Assembly: GCA_010015805.1 (NCBI GenBank)
Contig: ML978129.1
Coordinates: 1,116,001 to 1,180,000 of the forward strand
Source: Rhizodiscina lignyota
Taxonomy: Eukaryota > Ascomycota > Dothideomycetes > Aulographales > Rhizodiscinaceae
Length of the DNA: 64,000 nt
Direction of reading: 5' to 3'
How positions within the stretch are numbered: the stretch's first letter is position 1; each line of letters starts with the position of its first letter. A program made the translations under genes and the position numbers. Positions 10,605-21,748 of this stretch are shown piece after piece. The notes under the pieces are model-generated. The model made no database searches. It had not been told where the DNA came from and saw nothing but the letters and a program-made list of their open reading frames with translations.

Positions 10605-11420
10605 TTAGTCTTTCCAAACCCTCAGAATCTGTAGCTTTTCCCATCCTGCCTGCTGCCCACTGGACCTGATTGTTTCAGCATTAAAGCCATGCTGTAGTTT
10701 GATTTGATCTTTGACTTGAAGAGGCTTGTTCTGTGCACAAAGAAGAATATACGCTACACCCCTGGTTGGATGGAGTATGCGTGGTAAGTCGTCCACTAAT
10801 CTTGTCGTGACCTCCATTCCGTCAAGTCCTCCAGCGTAGGATAAAGAAAGGAGGTGAGAGTCTCTTTCGAAGGACTCCATTGCAGGCTTTTTGATATATT
10901 CATTGTACACATCGTGTTCTGATAGGTCTGGAGCAGCTTCTGTTGGAACATACGGCGGATTGAAGATAAGTATGTCAATGCACCCATCGCGGAATGTACT
11001 TGACAGATCAGCGTTTACCACATCGCCAAGGCAGCCTGACGTTGTGGGGAATGCTCTCGATGCCACATCGACAGTTTTTATCGCGCCATGACAAGCAAAG
11101 GTATTGATATCAGTGCCGAAGCTGAGAATATCAGTCCGACCAAGGATCTCTCCAGAATGAGCAGTGAGAAAAGCTAGAACAACTCCAGAGCCAATGCCAA
11201 CTTCAAGTACAGTAGGACTATTCGAGGCGGCTGTGGAAGTTGATTCTCTATGAGACGACACGCTGAACCGGGATCTCAGGAAGTCTTTTTCTGTTGATGA
11301 GGAAAGTGCGTCGAGGAATAGATACGAATCTTCTGCGGGTTCATAAACATTATCAAAGGATATGTGCGACGTCGATGGAGTTGGTAATGGTTGTGACACC
11401 TGGTGCGATGCCCCAGCCAT
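10605..11420 (-). CDS. MTQ2: eRF1 glutamine methyltransferase catalytic subunit (HemK-like)
   Basis: Predicted S-adenosylmethionine-dependent enzyme that methylates the glutamine of the GGQ motif of release factor eRF1, working with Trm112. The 271-residue intronless protein begins MAGASHQVSQ and has YEPAEDSYLFLDAL near residue 26, the SAM-binding motif VLEVGIGSGVVLAF near residue 70, and the diagnostic NPPY motif (IFNPPYVPTEA) near residue 155, which binds the glutamine side chain. Yeast and human homologues are 215-220 residues; the excess is a Ser-rich insert before motif I. It is divergent from the SDH assembly factor gene with 228 bp between the ATGs. Confidence 0.9.
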   Translation of the reverse strand: MAGASHQVSQPLPTPSTSHISFDNVYEPAEDSYLFLDALSSSTEKDFLRSRFSVSSHRESTSTAASNSPTVLEVGIGSGVVLAFLTAHSGEILGRTDILSFGTDINTFACHGAIKTVDVASRAFPTTSGCLGDVVNADLSSTFRDGCIDILIFNPPYVPTEAAPDLSEHDVYNEYIKKPAMESFERDSHLLSLSYAGGLDGMEVTTRLVDDLPRILHPTRGVAYILLCAQNKPLQVKDQIKLQHGFNAETIRSSGQQAGWEKLQILRVWKD

Positions 11421-11648
11421 CTCATGTGGAGGAGTGCTGAGGGATGCTCCTGAGGAAAGAGATGAGTCGTGTGGACGAGCGGTTGAAGGACCAAAGAAAT
11501 GGAGGTCGGTAAAACTTGCCCCTTTTTGCGGGCTGTCTCGACCTCGGCTGGCCTTGTAGCTCTGACGTTAGCAACGAAAGCTTTTCTGAAGCTCTTCTGC
11601 TGGTAACAATATCGCCCAGGGAAGCCCATTGGTGACCAAACATACAAG

Positions 11649-12198
11649 ATGAGGGTCTTTCATAGACTGCGAATGGCTTCAGAAGTCCTTCCGTCCTCTA
11701 CGAACCCACTACGAACTGCACCTGTAGCTTTATTGCCTCCGATTCCGCTCTACCGACGAATCCTCCGCGCTCATCGACGCAAACTGCCTGGTGATATGCG
11801 GCTGTTAGGAGACAACTATGTCAAGAGCGAGTTTAGGGCCCATAGGAATGTTGATAATCCCGTTCACATTGTAAGTCCGATCAGAGTCGACAGTGAGGAG
11901 TGCTAAACGAGGATCTCACAACGTACAGATTGGATTTCTCACAGAGTGGCAAATGTACGCACAGCAGCTTGAGGGTGACACGTGGAGAGAAGAGAGGCTC
12001 GATAAGAGTAAGGTGGACAAGATGAGTGGTAAGTAGCGTGATTTCCGTGGATGGGTTTCCGCGGCAGCAGGTTCTTTCCCCTTCCGCTAACGTGTTCCCC
12101 AAGACCAACAACTCGGCCAGTTGTACGAACTGATGCAAGCCATTCGCAAACAAGAGCTCGCCGATAACGACCCCGAATTCGAAGATAACGAGAAGTGA
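11649..12198 (+). CDS. SDH7: Succinate dehydrogenase assembly factor 3 (ACN9/LYR family)
   Basis: Mitochondrial LYR-family chaperone that protects the iron-sulfur subunit of succinate dehydrogenase during assembly. Exons are 11649-11870, 11929-12028 and 12104-12198, all in phase, giving 138 residues. The central motif [20 protein letters not shown] carries the LYR signature, followed by [19 protein letters not shown], and exon 2 adds [19 protein letters not shown]; these match the family closely. The N-terminal 30 residues ([14 protein letters not shown]) are basic and hydroxylated, fitting a mitochondrial presequence. An alternative start is the second in-frame ATG, eight codons later. Neighbour MTQ2 shares the promoter region. 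Confidence 0.92.
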
Positions 12199-12463
12199 GT
12201 GCTCAGCTGTTCAGCCAAATTGTCTCGCGAATGGAGAAACACCTACGAATGCGCAGATAACACGCTGTGACGAAGGCGTCCAAGCATCAGCAACACCTTC
12301 ACTGGCGCATGCAAATGAGACTAGTGATGGGAAGGGCGATGAACTGCGTTATCAATTGATCCTCTACACATGCGACACTATTCTTGTCCTTGCGTGTCGA
12401 ATACCGAGCTCTCCCCAGTCAATATTGCCCTCCCTCGACTTACGACGGAAGTCTTCAGCAAGG

Positions 12464-12793
12464 ATGTGCAAAGTCACTCTGTACAAAAATGTCGAATGCC
12501 GCCATAAATACCTCGTCCTCGATATTCCCTGCGCGAAAGGCCGCAACCTGCTCACCTGTCCGATGTTCAAACATCGCAGCATTACCTATATCCCAAGACT
12601 ACCGCCATTCGAAAGATACATTGCACCAAGAGGGAGTTGTCCTTGGTGCGACTTGAAGGGCGATTACGATATGCGGAAGATACGCGTCGTTAAGCGGCAG
12701 TTGAGAGGCTACAGGATCGGAGCAGGACCAAGTCCAAGAGCCGTGGGGCTAGATGTATTTGTGCCGAAGGCATTGTTCTGCTGTGTGATGTGA
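12464..12793 (+). CDS. Small Cys-rich hypothetical protein
   Basis: A 109-residue protein starting MCKVTLYKNVECRHKY. The frame extends upstream to an ATG at 12356, but the extension looks non-coding, so the ATG at 12464 is preferred. Cysteines occur as C-x(8)-C-R-H-K-Y near the start, CAKGRNLLTCP, and a CPWC pair near residue 67, a pattern typical of small fungal proteins that may bind zinc. The C-terminal part is basic. No signal peptide or membrane helix. I do not recognise a function. Confidence 0.5.
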   Translation: MCKVTLYKNVECRHKYLVLDIPCAKGRNLLTCPMFKHRSITYIPRLPPFERYIAPRGSCPWCDLKGDYDMRKIRVVKRQLRGYRIGAGPSPRAVGLDVFVPKALFCCVM

Positions 12794-13169
12794 TGGGCAG
12801 AGGAATGTGATGATCGCTAGATGATGTGCTTTAGAGAATATTGTGATCGAAGATTGTGGCACAGGTCTGTGAATTCTACTTCAAGATAGTGACTAGCAGC
12901 CACATCTGAAATCGTCTAAAATCCCGTGGCGCCCCTAGCTTTTGTTATTTTGCAGGACGGTCATATACACTTGTATTGTGACAAGATTCAGGCTACATTA
13001 ATGAACTGTGTCAAGCTATAATTTTACACCTTTAGATATCCTCGAGGGTGACAAGGCTGGCCGTCGCCGAGCAGGCTGTAACGCAAAAGGACTAACTTAA
13101 AGTTTATATGCTTTATTAGAAACGAATGCTATACATAGCTGCTCAGTGCCTTGAAAATTGCTCCCTCGT
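12794..13169. other. Convergent 3' region
   Basis: Between the small Cys-rich gene (plus) and the alcohol dehydrogenase gene (minus). No gene seen. Confidence 0.4.
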
Positions 13170-14505
13170 CTATGGATTCATCTCTACCAGCACTTTCACG
13201 AGTTTATCCTTCTCCTTTATCAGCCTTTCAAAACCTCCCTCTATGACATCCTGCAGCTTGACTTTTAGGCTGATCATTGCTTCAGGCTTGATTCTTCCAT
13301 CCTCCAAGCAGTCCAATACTTCCTGGAAATCGCCTTCCACATACGTAGCGATGCCCATATAGTTTCTCTCACGGAAAACCAAATCATTCGGCTGTATGCT
13401 CACTGGACGCTCCCACACCGCGACATTGACGATCGTACCTCGCGCTCTCGTTGCGAGGATGGCCTGCTGCAAGGCCGGGGCCACTCCTGCGCAATCAAAG
13501 GCAACGTGAACCAGTCCGCACAGCTCCTTGCATCTCGCAACAATGTCCTCCTGCGTAGGATCGAGAACGTAATCCGCGCCAAACTGCTTTGCGTACTCCT
13601 TCCTTCGCGGAGAGATCTCAGACACGATGACCGTGCATTTGCTGCGTGCCTTGAGAGCCTGAGTAATTACGAGACCGATCGGTCCACCACCGAGAACGAG
13701 TACCCAGTCACCCTCCTTGAAAGGGGAAATCTTCACGGCGTGCCATGCAACCGCCAAGGGCTCGACGAGCGCACCGAGCTCAAGAGAGACATTTTCCGGA
13801 AGCAGGAAGCACTTGGCTTCGTCGACAACAATATAGTCTGCCAGGCCACCGGTAGAAGCTATTGGGTATTAGCATAATGGGCATAATTGAGATACGAAGC
13901 AGTTACCGCAACTGTAGCCTATGAATCCATTTATTTGGCAGCAATTGACCGCTCCCTCTTTACAAGCTACACAGGTTCCGTCGTAAAGGATGGGCTGGAC
14001 GCAGACGCGGTCTCCAGGTTTCCACTTCTGCACATTTTGGCCAACTTCCTCGATGATACCAGAGAATTCGTGACCGGCAGCAATTGGTAGCTGCTCGCCG
14101 GTGAGAGGATGCGGTGCTGTCGGACAGAGAACAGGGCCGCCGAGCCACTCATGAAGATCTAATAAAGGCATATGAGCGTCGATCATACTATACTAAGGGG
14201 CTAGTTTCCGGCGAGCGAACGAGACCTGCAACGGCATCCCTTTTCCGTAGCAAAGAGAGTGGCTCCGCAGACCGTTTGCTTTCTGGAAACTAGCTCCATC
14301 GTAGAATTGAACAGGTCAAATTTTTCCGACTCACCACTACCACAGATGCCGCAATAGGCCAGTCTGAGCTGCTTTGATGTTAACTGCCACCGCAATGGAC
14401 CTTACGCTTTCCGGTGCGTACCTTCACATCGTTTTCCCCAACCGGAGGAATCGCAATGTCATCAAGCCGAATATCACGATTCCCGTGAAATCTTAATGAC
14501 TTCAT
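13170..14505 (-). CDS. Zinc-dependent alcohol dehydrogenase, butanediol/sorbitol type
   Basis: Medium-chain dehydrogenase of 352 residues oxidising a secondary alcohol or polyol with NAD(P). Exons are 14422-14505, 14335-14368 (34 nt), 13907-14158 and 13170-13858; all junctions close in frame. Visible landmarks are YCGICGSDLHE (catalytic zinc Cys), GHEFSGIIEEVG (catalytic His-Glu), a structural-zinc-like CVACKEGAVNCC cluster, ALVEPLAVAWHAV, the Rossmann motif VLGGGPIGLV, and VFDCAG-type motif (VAFDCAG). The closest family I know is the 2,3-butanediol dehydrogenase (BDH1)-like group, in which the structural site binds zinc through several cysteines. Substrate is not determined. It lies at the edge of the metabolic block and is upstream-separated by 1.7 kb from the permease gene. 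Confidence 0.88.
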
Positions 14506-16223
14506 CGTAGGGCCCATCTTGAAGTGGCGAAGGCGTAAAAGAAGCCGAATTTAAGTAGTTGATTGAAGGGAGATGTTTGACACATACAAAAATATTGATG
14601 AAGCTGAAAGCTAGAAGACAAGTCAGGAATCAGAAAAGATATAACGTCAATGGGATCTTCTACAGCCCATACCACCTGCCCATACAAGATCCCGTCACTT
14701 ATATATAATTTGGAGACCCCGCAATCATGCCCGAGAGCCTCGTGCCCCTCATTTAGGGAACGCGGATAGCTGCAGAGGGTGACACGGCCCCACAAGTTTT
14801 TCAGATGGACTGATTCCCGAGCCCCTGGTTAGATGTCCATATTGAGAGTCGAGGGCGAGCTGATGTATTTGAATGGCTCGATTCAAAATGAACAGGGAGG
14901 AGTAGAGCTGTGAATGTGCTGTGCATTGGACAGAGCATGAGTCAACATGAAAAACATTGATATGATGAGAGGATCAGGCAATTTGCTGAGCATCATCCTG
15001 GCGAGAAGACTCGCTGCACGTCTACATCTCCATTCGATTGATCGTTAAGTTCGTTTGACGAGGGTGTTAGTGCTGTACTAATCGGCGCATCTTCTCAGCA
15101 ATGATAAAGTGAAGACTGGTATGTCACGACATGAGTGGCAATAACCAGAACAACGTAACATCTCTGTCTTTCTGTTAGGGAACGTTGAAGGACGTAGCTG
15201 ACGTACGCTGAATGTCTTGCTGTGTTAGGGATAGCTTTACAAAGTCAGTTGGCGTTGTTTGGACTCTTGACTCGTTTAGGACAATGCTGAACTCAACATG
15301 ACTAGTTGCGGACATTAAAAACACCTTGCGGCCGCCGCTGTCGTGTCCGTTGTGGTCGGAAGGATTGACTGCTTTATATACTCCTACTTGTATCGTTTGT
15401 TGGTGTAAGATCGGGAAGGGCGGTGTGCCCGCCATCCAAGAACTTGTGAATCCGCTCCACTTACAATATCACTCTTTGCTAAATTAAATTCGATCATCCC
15501 TATTTCAATATCTGAAAAGAATCTAGCTCAGATTAGAACAAACATTTAATCTTACCCTTGATGGGGACGTCTGGTCACGTGATCAATTCTTGGTTGAAAT
15601 TTTCTTTAAAGCCTCACATTGGCACTGCTCCAATATATTTCAGAAATCAGACTTCCGCAAATTCCATCTTCTTTGGCATGTCAACCGTCTCTCTGCGTTA
15701 CGGTCGTTCGCTGGTTTGCTTCCGGTTACTCCCCAGTCCAATAGATGCACGATTGCCGACTTCCAGATTCTTGGTGCCCTCTTGCTAATTCTGGACGGCT
15801 TTGAGCGCAGTCTCGTGAGCCTGAATTTGCGTTACGCCACATTAACCTGTCCATCATCCGCCCCCTATCACTCTAGCGTATCTCTAGACCTTCGGAGAGC
15901 TTTAGTAGGCCAAGGCGCATACAAGGTTGCGACCCAACACAAGGTAGGCAAGAGAGGTTTACTCCCCGCAAACCAGGTTCTGTCCACTTAGACACCAAAA
16001 TTTTTTGTAATTTCTAACGTTTATGCTGATCATCTCTTATCTGTTTGATTTACCCTATCGTAGCTATCTACTCCTTGGAGCCATATGCCTACAAACTCTC
16101 GGCTGCACTCTTCCGCCATTGGTCGAGACATGAAGATGCGAATTACTTTAAAATGTCGTGATAAACCATGTCTGGAATTCTCGTCTTCAGGCAAACACTA
16201 CGCACTCTTCGACGTGCTCCAAG
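14506..16223. other. 1.7-kb divergent intergenic region
   Basis: Lies between the alcohol dehydrogenase start (minus) and the permease start (plus), so it should contain both promoters. Small frames such as 15175-15435 on the minus strand show no motif. I find no copy of the TCGTACGA palindrome seen in the 21.4-21.7 kb promoter. Confidence 0.4.
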
Positions 16224-18118
16224 ATGGATCCAGAAAAGTCGGGTGCCCTCGTTGACGGCGACAAGATCAATCCGGGGATTACAACGCATGCTCAAGAGCT
16301 GGGTATCGATGTCGGGAAGATTCAGGACGTGAAAGGTGCCGATCAAGTGCTTGAATTCGCCAATGCTGAGGCTGTGGATATCCCCGAAGATGTTAACAGA
16401 CGTATATTGAGCAAGATTGACTGGGTAAGTCACTACCACTTGCGCTTGAGAATTACCGATCTGATTGATTTCGTATAGCACGTTATGCCGTGGCTATGTG
16501 GGCTTTATGTCTTGCAATATATTGACAAGGGAGTTCTTTCATATGCCGGTGTCATGGGTTTACAAAAGGAAACGCACATCAACTCCGCACAATACGCCTG
16601 GGTTGGCAGCGTCTACTACGTGTATGTTATTTTCGAGTCAGTTCTTACATTCGCAACCATCTGTCTGATGCCAGTTCTTGCAGAGGATACATCGTCGCCG
16701 CTCCGATTCACAACCGTCTAATGCAGCGATTCCCTCCGGCGAAGCACATCGCCGTATGTATGACAATCTGGGGAGCTGTTCTCGCCTGTATGGCAGCATG
16801 CAACAATTATGCTGGCTTAATGGTTCAGCGCTGCTTTCTCGGATCACTGGAAGCTGCCGTAAATTGCGGGTTCATGCTGGTTACTGGTACGCCTTTTTGA
16901 GTCTCGGGTCGTTACAGTATTGACCATGATACAGGACAGTGGTACCGACAGTACGAGCATGCCACAAGGGTCGGTGTATGGAGCGCAATGGTTGGTATAG
17001 CGAGTATAGTTGGAGGCGCGGTATGTATCTTGTGGTGCAAACTTTCAACCTGCTGCACCTGCTAACTTTGTCTAAGATTGCCTATGGATGCGCAGCGGGC
17101 TTCGAGGCACATCCGAACTCCACCGCACTGACTAGCTGGAGGATCTTAGCGCTCTGCACTGGCCTGGTCTCGACATTATATGGCGCAGCGATGTGGTACT
17201 TCCTGCCAGCGTCTTGCGTGACCGCAAAGTGGCTCAATCATGAGGAGAAAGTGCTTGCTGTTGAAAGATTGCGAGGCAATCACTCTGGCGTTGGAACAAA
17301 GGTGTACAAACGCTACCAGGCCGTCGAAGCCTGGCTTGATTACAGGGTATGTTCCATCCAGTGCTGCGGCCGAGAATCCTCCTAACGACTTTCAGACCTG
17401 GATCTATGTGCTCTATGTCCTGTCATCGCAGATACCATCCGGTGGATTGGTGCTGCTCTCGTCGATCCTTATTCAATCTCTCGGTTTCGACACCAAGACA
17501 ACGCTTTTACTTTCCATGCCAGGCGGGCTTGTGAATATCCTCGGCAATTTCGGCTTCGGTTGGCTCGCCGATGTAACGAAGCTACGATCTCTGGCTTGCA
17601 TTCTTGCATCTCTGCTTGCCATGTTTGGAGTCGCCCTGTTTACCGGTCTTGCAAATGTTACACCGCTCTACGACCGATATGGCCAGCTTGTTGCATACTA
17701 CCTTATGTACGGGCTGTGCAGTACTGGGTGGTTTATCATTATCTCGATGATGTCCAGCAACGTAGTCGGGTTCACGAAGAAAACTACGAATAATGTAAGG
17801 AGTCCTGCACATGGAGATATAAGTGATGTACTGATACACAAGTTTTAGGGTATCGTCTTTACAGCACAAGGAGTCGCATACTTCGTCGGACCGCAAGTGT
17901 TCAGAGATGGCCCACACTATCAGAAGGCAAAGTATGCGACAATCGGGTTGTGGGTCTTCAGTATTTTCCTTCTTGCCTTAAACTGGTCCCTCAATTCGAA
18001 GGAGAATAAGAAGCGCGATCAGATGGTTCGGGAACAAGGCATTGATGTGCACAGAGCCGGTGTGGAATTCTTGGACCTGACGGACAAGGAGAACAAACTG
18101 TTTAGATATGTCTTGTGA
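16224..18118 (+). CDS. MFS permease of the anion:cation symporter (Dal5/allantoate) family
   Basis: A 523-residue transporter in seven exons: 16224-16424, 16479-16621, 16684-16886, 16935-17020, 17077-17346, 17396-17794 and 17849-18118. All six introns (49-62 nt) close in frame. The first helix region HVMPWLCGLYVLQYIDKGVL with the D-K-G/D-x-x-x-L pattern, WVGSVYYVGYIVAAP, GQWYRQYEHATRVGVW and the cytosolic QAVEAWLDYRTW are typical of fungal Dal5, Seo1 and Tna1 relatives that import small carboxylates, vitamins or allantoate by proton symport. About twelve membrane segments are present. A soluble N-terminus of 67 residues and C-terminus fit the family. Substrate is unknown; the neighbouring FMN oxidase makes a hydroxy acid plausible, as inference only. 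Confidence 0.9.
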
Positions 18119-18185
18119 GACGTGATCGAAGACACGCAGAAATGAGATGAGATAGAGAGTCGATGTGTAGTATACATTGTGCCGC

Positions 18186-19264
18186 TCAGCTCTGCGCTCG
18201 ACGTTTCAATTCCCACTCGGTCGCTTCTTTCATAACCTGCTCCGTCCTTGCAGTAGGGTTAAAGCCAAGTACATCTCTTGCTTTAGAAATGTCGTACGTA
18301 TAAGTAGACGTGCAGAAGTTGACTACATGGCGATTCAACTCTGGAATCTTGCCACTAAAGAATATGAATGCGTTAGCAAATTCAGCCGCCATTGCCATCG
18401 CGTTGGCGGCCCAGCTAGGAATAATCCTGACGTCTCTGAGTTCGGTCTTATCGCCTGCGGTTCGCCAAATGATCCTCGACAGGTCCCAGAAGGGCATCGG
18501 ATTACCATCTGTGATGTTGAAGGCTTCGCCGTCTACTCTCCCAGGAGCTTTCGCTGGTCAAGGAGAGCATGCATTGCTAGCAGATGCGCATGAGCAGCAT
18601 TCTCGGCGCTGACTGTATCGAGGAGGTTTCTGTTATCGCCAAGTTGGATGTTTGTCTTGCCTTGATCGAGTGCATCGAGTTGTGCTGGCACCAGCGCATG
18701 TTCTTTCAGGCCGATGACCATACATAAGCGAAGCGACGCTGTCTTAAGATTACCTGAGTTTGCAACCAGAACGATCTTCTCAGCTTCTGCTTTGGACCGC
18801 CAGTACGGGAGTGCCTCTTTCGACTTGGGGTTCCAGTATGGTCGATAGTCCTCCTTGACGTTGATGTGCTCTTTGCCCTGAATGACATTGACCGTAGAAC
18901 TGAAAACGAAAGCTTCTGTGGAAGAGCAGTCTCTGGCAGAATTGATCAGATTGCGTGTGCCGACGATGTTGGAATCTTCGAAGTCGTCTTGCTTCAAGGC
19001 GACATCCATTGGTCGTGGAGAAGCGATATGGATGATGACTCGAGGGTTGATTTCCTCTACAATGCGCTTCACGAGAACAGCATCGGTGATATCGCAAGCT
19101 TTGTAGTCGACGTTATCGAAGATGTTAGTCGTTGGATTGCGCGAAACGACGGTTATGGGCCCACATGAAAGGTCGTCGAGAAGTGCTTGAACAACATGGA
19201 AACCGAGGAAACCGCAACCTCCTGTAACAAGCACTGGACCTGTGGTATCGCTGGACGAAGACAT
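18186..19264 (-). CDS. 3beta-HSD/sterol-decarboxylase-like NAD(P)-dependent reductase, frameshifted
   Basis: Member of the extended short-chain dehydrogenases related to Erg26 and 3beta-hydroxysteroid dehydrogenase. The ATG at 19264 starts MSSSSDTTG. Then come the Rossmann motif VTGGCGFLGFHVVQ, IIHIASP, the catalytic Tyr-x-x-x-Lys as PYWRSKAEAEK, and VSAENAAHAHLLAMHALLD. At about 18533-18556 the frame changes: the first frame stops, while the next one continues with KAPGRVDGEAFNITDGNPMP, FWDLSRIIW and an ending in RRAQS, which is the family's C-terminal half. No intron fits. One missing base in the GACCAG context would explain it. The two halves together are about 360 residues, a normal family length. 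Either a recent pseudogene or a sequence error. Confidence 0.7.
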
Positions 19265-19820
19265 AGCGACCAGCAAGAGTGGTGTAACAGGATCTAGGGG
19301 TACGACAGGAAACGAAAGATGGAATGAGAAGCCAACTTACCAAAGTATAGATATGAATATTGTGAGGTTAGCATCTCACACGATCAAACCAATTGGGCCA
19401 ACAGAAACTAGCAGCCACTCAAACGAGAAATCAGTTCCCCTTCATTAACTATAGCTGGGAGAATCTGGCGGGTCGGGAGTCAGCTTCATCCGAAGTGTCT
19501 CCCTTTTTGGGCAAGCCACAGAGGAGTGGAGATATCTATGTAGTCAAAGGCAGCTTCCGAAGTACCTGAGTGAAGTCGGACATCATGGCGGCCTTCAATA
19601 AGCGAGCGCCGGATTCATGTGAGTTAAGAGGTATCTCTCAAGTCGAAAGATGCCATGGAGTGATGCTTAAAATAGAAGTCAGAGTTCTCTCCCACACCCC
19701 TGCACCTCGTCCCAAAGAATACGTGCTTCTCGAACAGTTTTAATTGTTGATTAAAAAGTTATCCACGGTAAGTATATCTTGATAACCTGAGCAAACTCAA
19801 TACCCTCTTTTGCCCACTCA
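19265..19820. other. Upstream region of the reductase gene
   Basis: A minus-strand GTAAGT donor at about 19335-19340 suggests a 5' leader intron for the reductase. The rest is the 3' flank of the FMN oxidase gene. No other coding signal. Confidence 0.35.
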
Positions 19821-21297
19821 TTATGTTACTTGCGCATCTGTCGGCATAATCGCCGTACGTGGTAGCGAGTCAATCGCATCCCTATCAATATCCTTCAGGT
19901 TCGCATAACCAGCCACGTTCATCAAGATATCGAATTCTGCGAGCAAGCCTTTCATGACGTGCCTGACGCCGATCTCGCCTGCGATGGAAAGGCCCCAAAC
20001 CCACAGACGGCCAATGAACACGAATTTGGCTCCAATCGCCAGCGCTTTGAACACATCCGCTGCGGTACGTATCCCGGAGTCGTATGTGACCTATTGATTC
20101 GTTAGTCATAAGGAGCACACGTCAGTTCTCTTTTACTTACAACGATGCGGTCTCCCACGGCGTCCACGATCTTCTCTAAGGCGTCCAGACTTGCTATTGC
20201 GCCATCAACTTGACGCCCGGCATGGTTGCTGACCACAATTCCATCACATCCTATCTCCACTGCGCGTCTAGCATCCGCAACGCTCTGAATGCCTTTCAGG
20301 AGGAAGGGTCTTCCACCAGAGATGCGCTTCCATTCTTTAATAAGCCACTTTGTCTTTTCCCAGGTATGAGCATGACCGTGCCTAAACCAGTGTCAATCAC
20401 CTTATCCCATTTGACCAAGTTCGGGGCAAGACGAACCATATGTTCTCGTCCATCCATTTCTGTCCAGCTCTCTCCGGCTCCTTCTCCGGGTCAATATTGG
20501 CCTCTTTGAGCCGCTTCAGAAAGACTGAATCATTCAGTCCGATTCCGCCAACCCCGTGCGAATGGTAAAAGGCATAATTTCCCATGTGAACATCGTGATG
20601 ACGCCAGCCCAATTGCCATGTGTCAGTGGTCAACATGCATGCGGTGAACCCTGCGTTGTGGGCTCTCTCTAGCATCGACAAGGCCTGTTCATCATCCGGG
20701 CTCTGGTAAAGCTGGAAAAACCGACAGCCATCTTGATTGACAGCACCAACTTCTTCGATGCTGTAGCTTCCGGCAGAAGATAACGAATATGCTAGATTAA
20801 GCTCGTGTGCAACCTTTGCTACCGATGTCTCTCCAGTTGGATGATAGATGCGATTTATGCCAATCGGTGCGAAGCCGATGGGCGCTGCTAGGCGATGGCC
20901 GAACAGTTCTGTTGCAGTGTCTCGCACATTGGTATCGACTAGCATGCGAGGTATGATCTGATGACGGTAAAACGCCATTCGATTGGCATAATGTGTCCAA
21001 TTGATGCCGGCGTTACAAGAAGAATATAGCCTAGGTAGTGATTAGTAGTATACAAATCAGATGGGATGAAAACTTACCATCCCTGCTCTGTAAGTCTGTG
21101 TTTTGCTAATTCCTTAACCTTATCAGGCTCTTTACAGACTGTCTCAGCAACTGTTCCTCAATGTGGGAATTAATTCTGTTACCCGTGTCGAAGGGCTGGA
21201 AAACCCCATCGTTCGGAGCCCAAAACATTTCCCTCTGCATCAAAGCCCATTGAGGCGTGGTACGAATTGAGATATTGGGATTGTTTGGATCACTCAT
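19821..21297 (-). CDS. FMN-dependent alpha-hydroxyacid dehydrogenase/oxidase
   Basis: Flavoenzyme of the glycolate oxidase / lactate 2-monooxygenase family, about 426 residues, oxidising an L-2-hydroxy acid to the 2-oxo acid. Exons on the minus strand: 21183-21297, then a second exon ending at 21078 (start 21138 or 21150), 20437-21030, 20141-20381 and 19821-20090. Landmarks are NAGINWTHYANRMAFYRHQI, PIGFAPIGINRIYHPTGE, RFFQLYQSPD, the FMN/substrate loop LLKGIQSVADARRAVEIGCD, the catalytic His in VVSNHAGRQVDG, and YDSGIRTAADVFKALAIGA. The family usually has SNHGGRQ; here it is SNHAGRQ. The third intron has an unusual GTTCGT donor. The gene is divergent from a Zn2Cys6 regulator, which may control it. 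Confidence 0.88.
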
Positions 21298-21748
21298 GTT
21301 GGAAAAGGATCGAAATATGATGAAGGCTCGAAGAATGAAACCGCATGTTGTAATTCTAGAAGAAGAATATATACATGCCTTTGTTGCCGCCACATGGCTC
21401 TAGATTTCTACGCACAATAGCTACAGTTGATTTTCCGGATGTTATGCTCGTACGAAGAGTTGAAAAGGAGAACGATTGCGGGTCGTGCGAGCTTGCTGAT
21501 TAAGTTCGTACGAGCCGAAATCCCGCAGACGCCAAGAAAAGATTTGCAGGGGGTTTGACGTCACATTTGGCATTTTGGACAGACCCCCCTGACAAATGCC
21601 TCTGGGGACTCCACAGATCTTCGTCCTCGTACGAACTTCAAGATAATCTCTCGCCGTCTGTCCAATCCACCTCCTTGCTGCCAGGCTTTTTATCCAGATG
21701 CCCGCTTAAGCTCGCAGATCGTACGAGTTGGGAAGTCAACATACCACT
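21298..21748. promoter_or_regulatory. Divergent promoter with four TCGTACGA palindromes
   Basis: The 451 bp between the FMN oxidase (minus) and the Zn2Cys6 regulator (plus) contain the perfect 8-bp palindrome TCGTACGA at 21448-21455, 21506-21513, 21627-21634 and 21719-21726, plus a one-mismatch copy TCGTGCGA at 21483-21490. Such spacing and copy number are far from random for an 8-mer. The last copy lies 22 bp before the regulator's ATG. A simple reading is an operator bound by the adjacent regulator, controlling both genes; binding is inferred, not shown. Confidence 0.6.

Noticed and set aside
20382-20436. Apparent frameshift in the FMN oxidase gene
   Set aside because: A 55-nt intron with GTTCGT donor, ATTGAC branch and TTTAG acceptor restores the family's reading frame.
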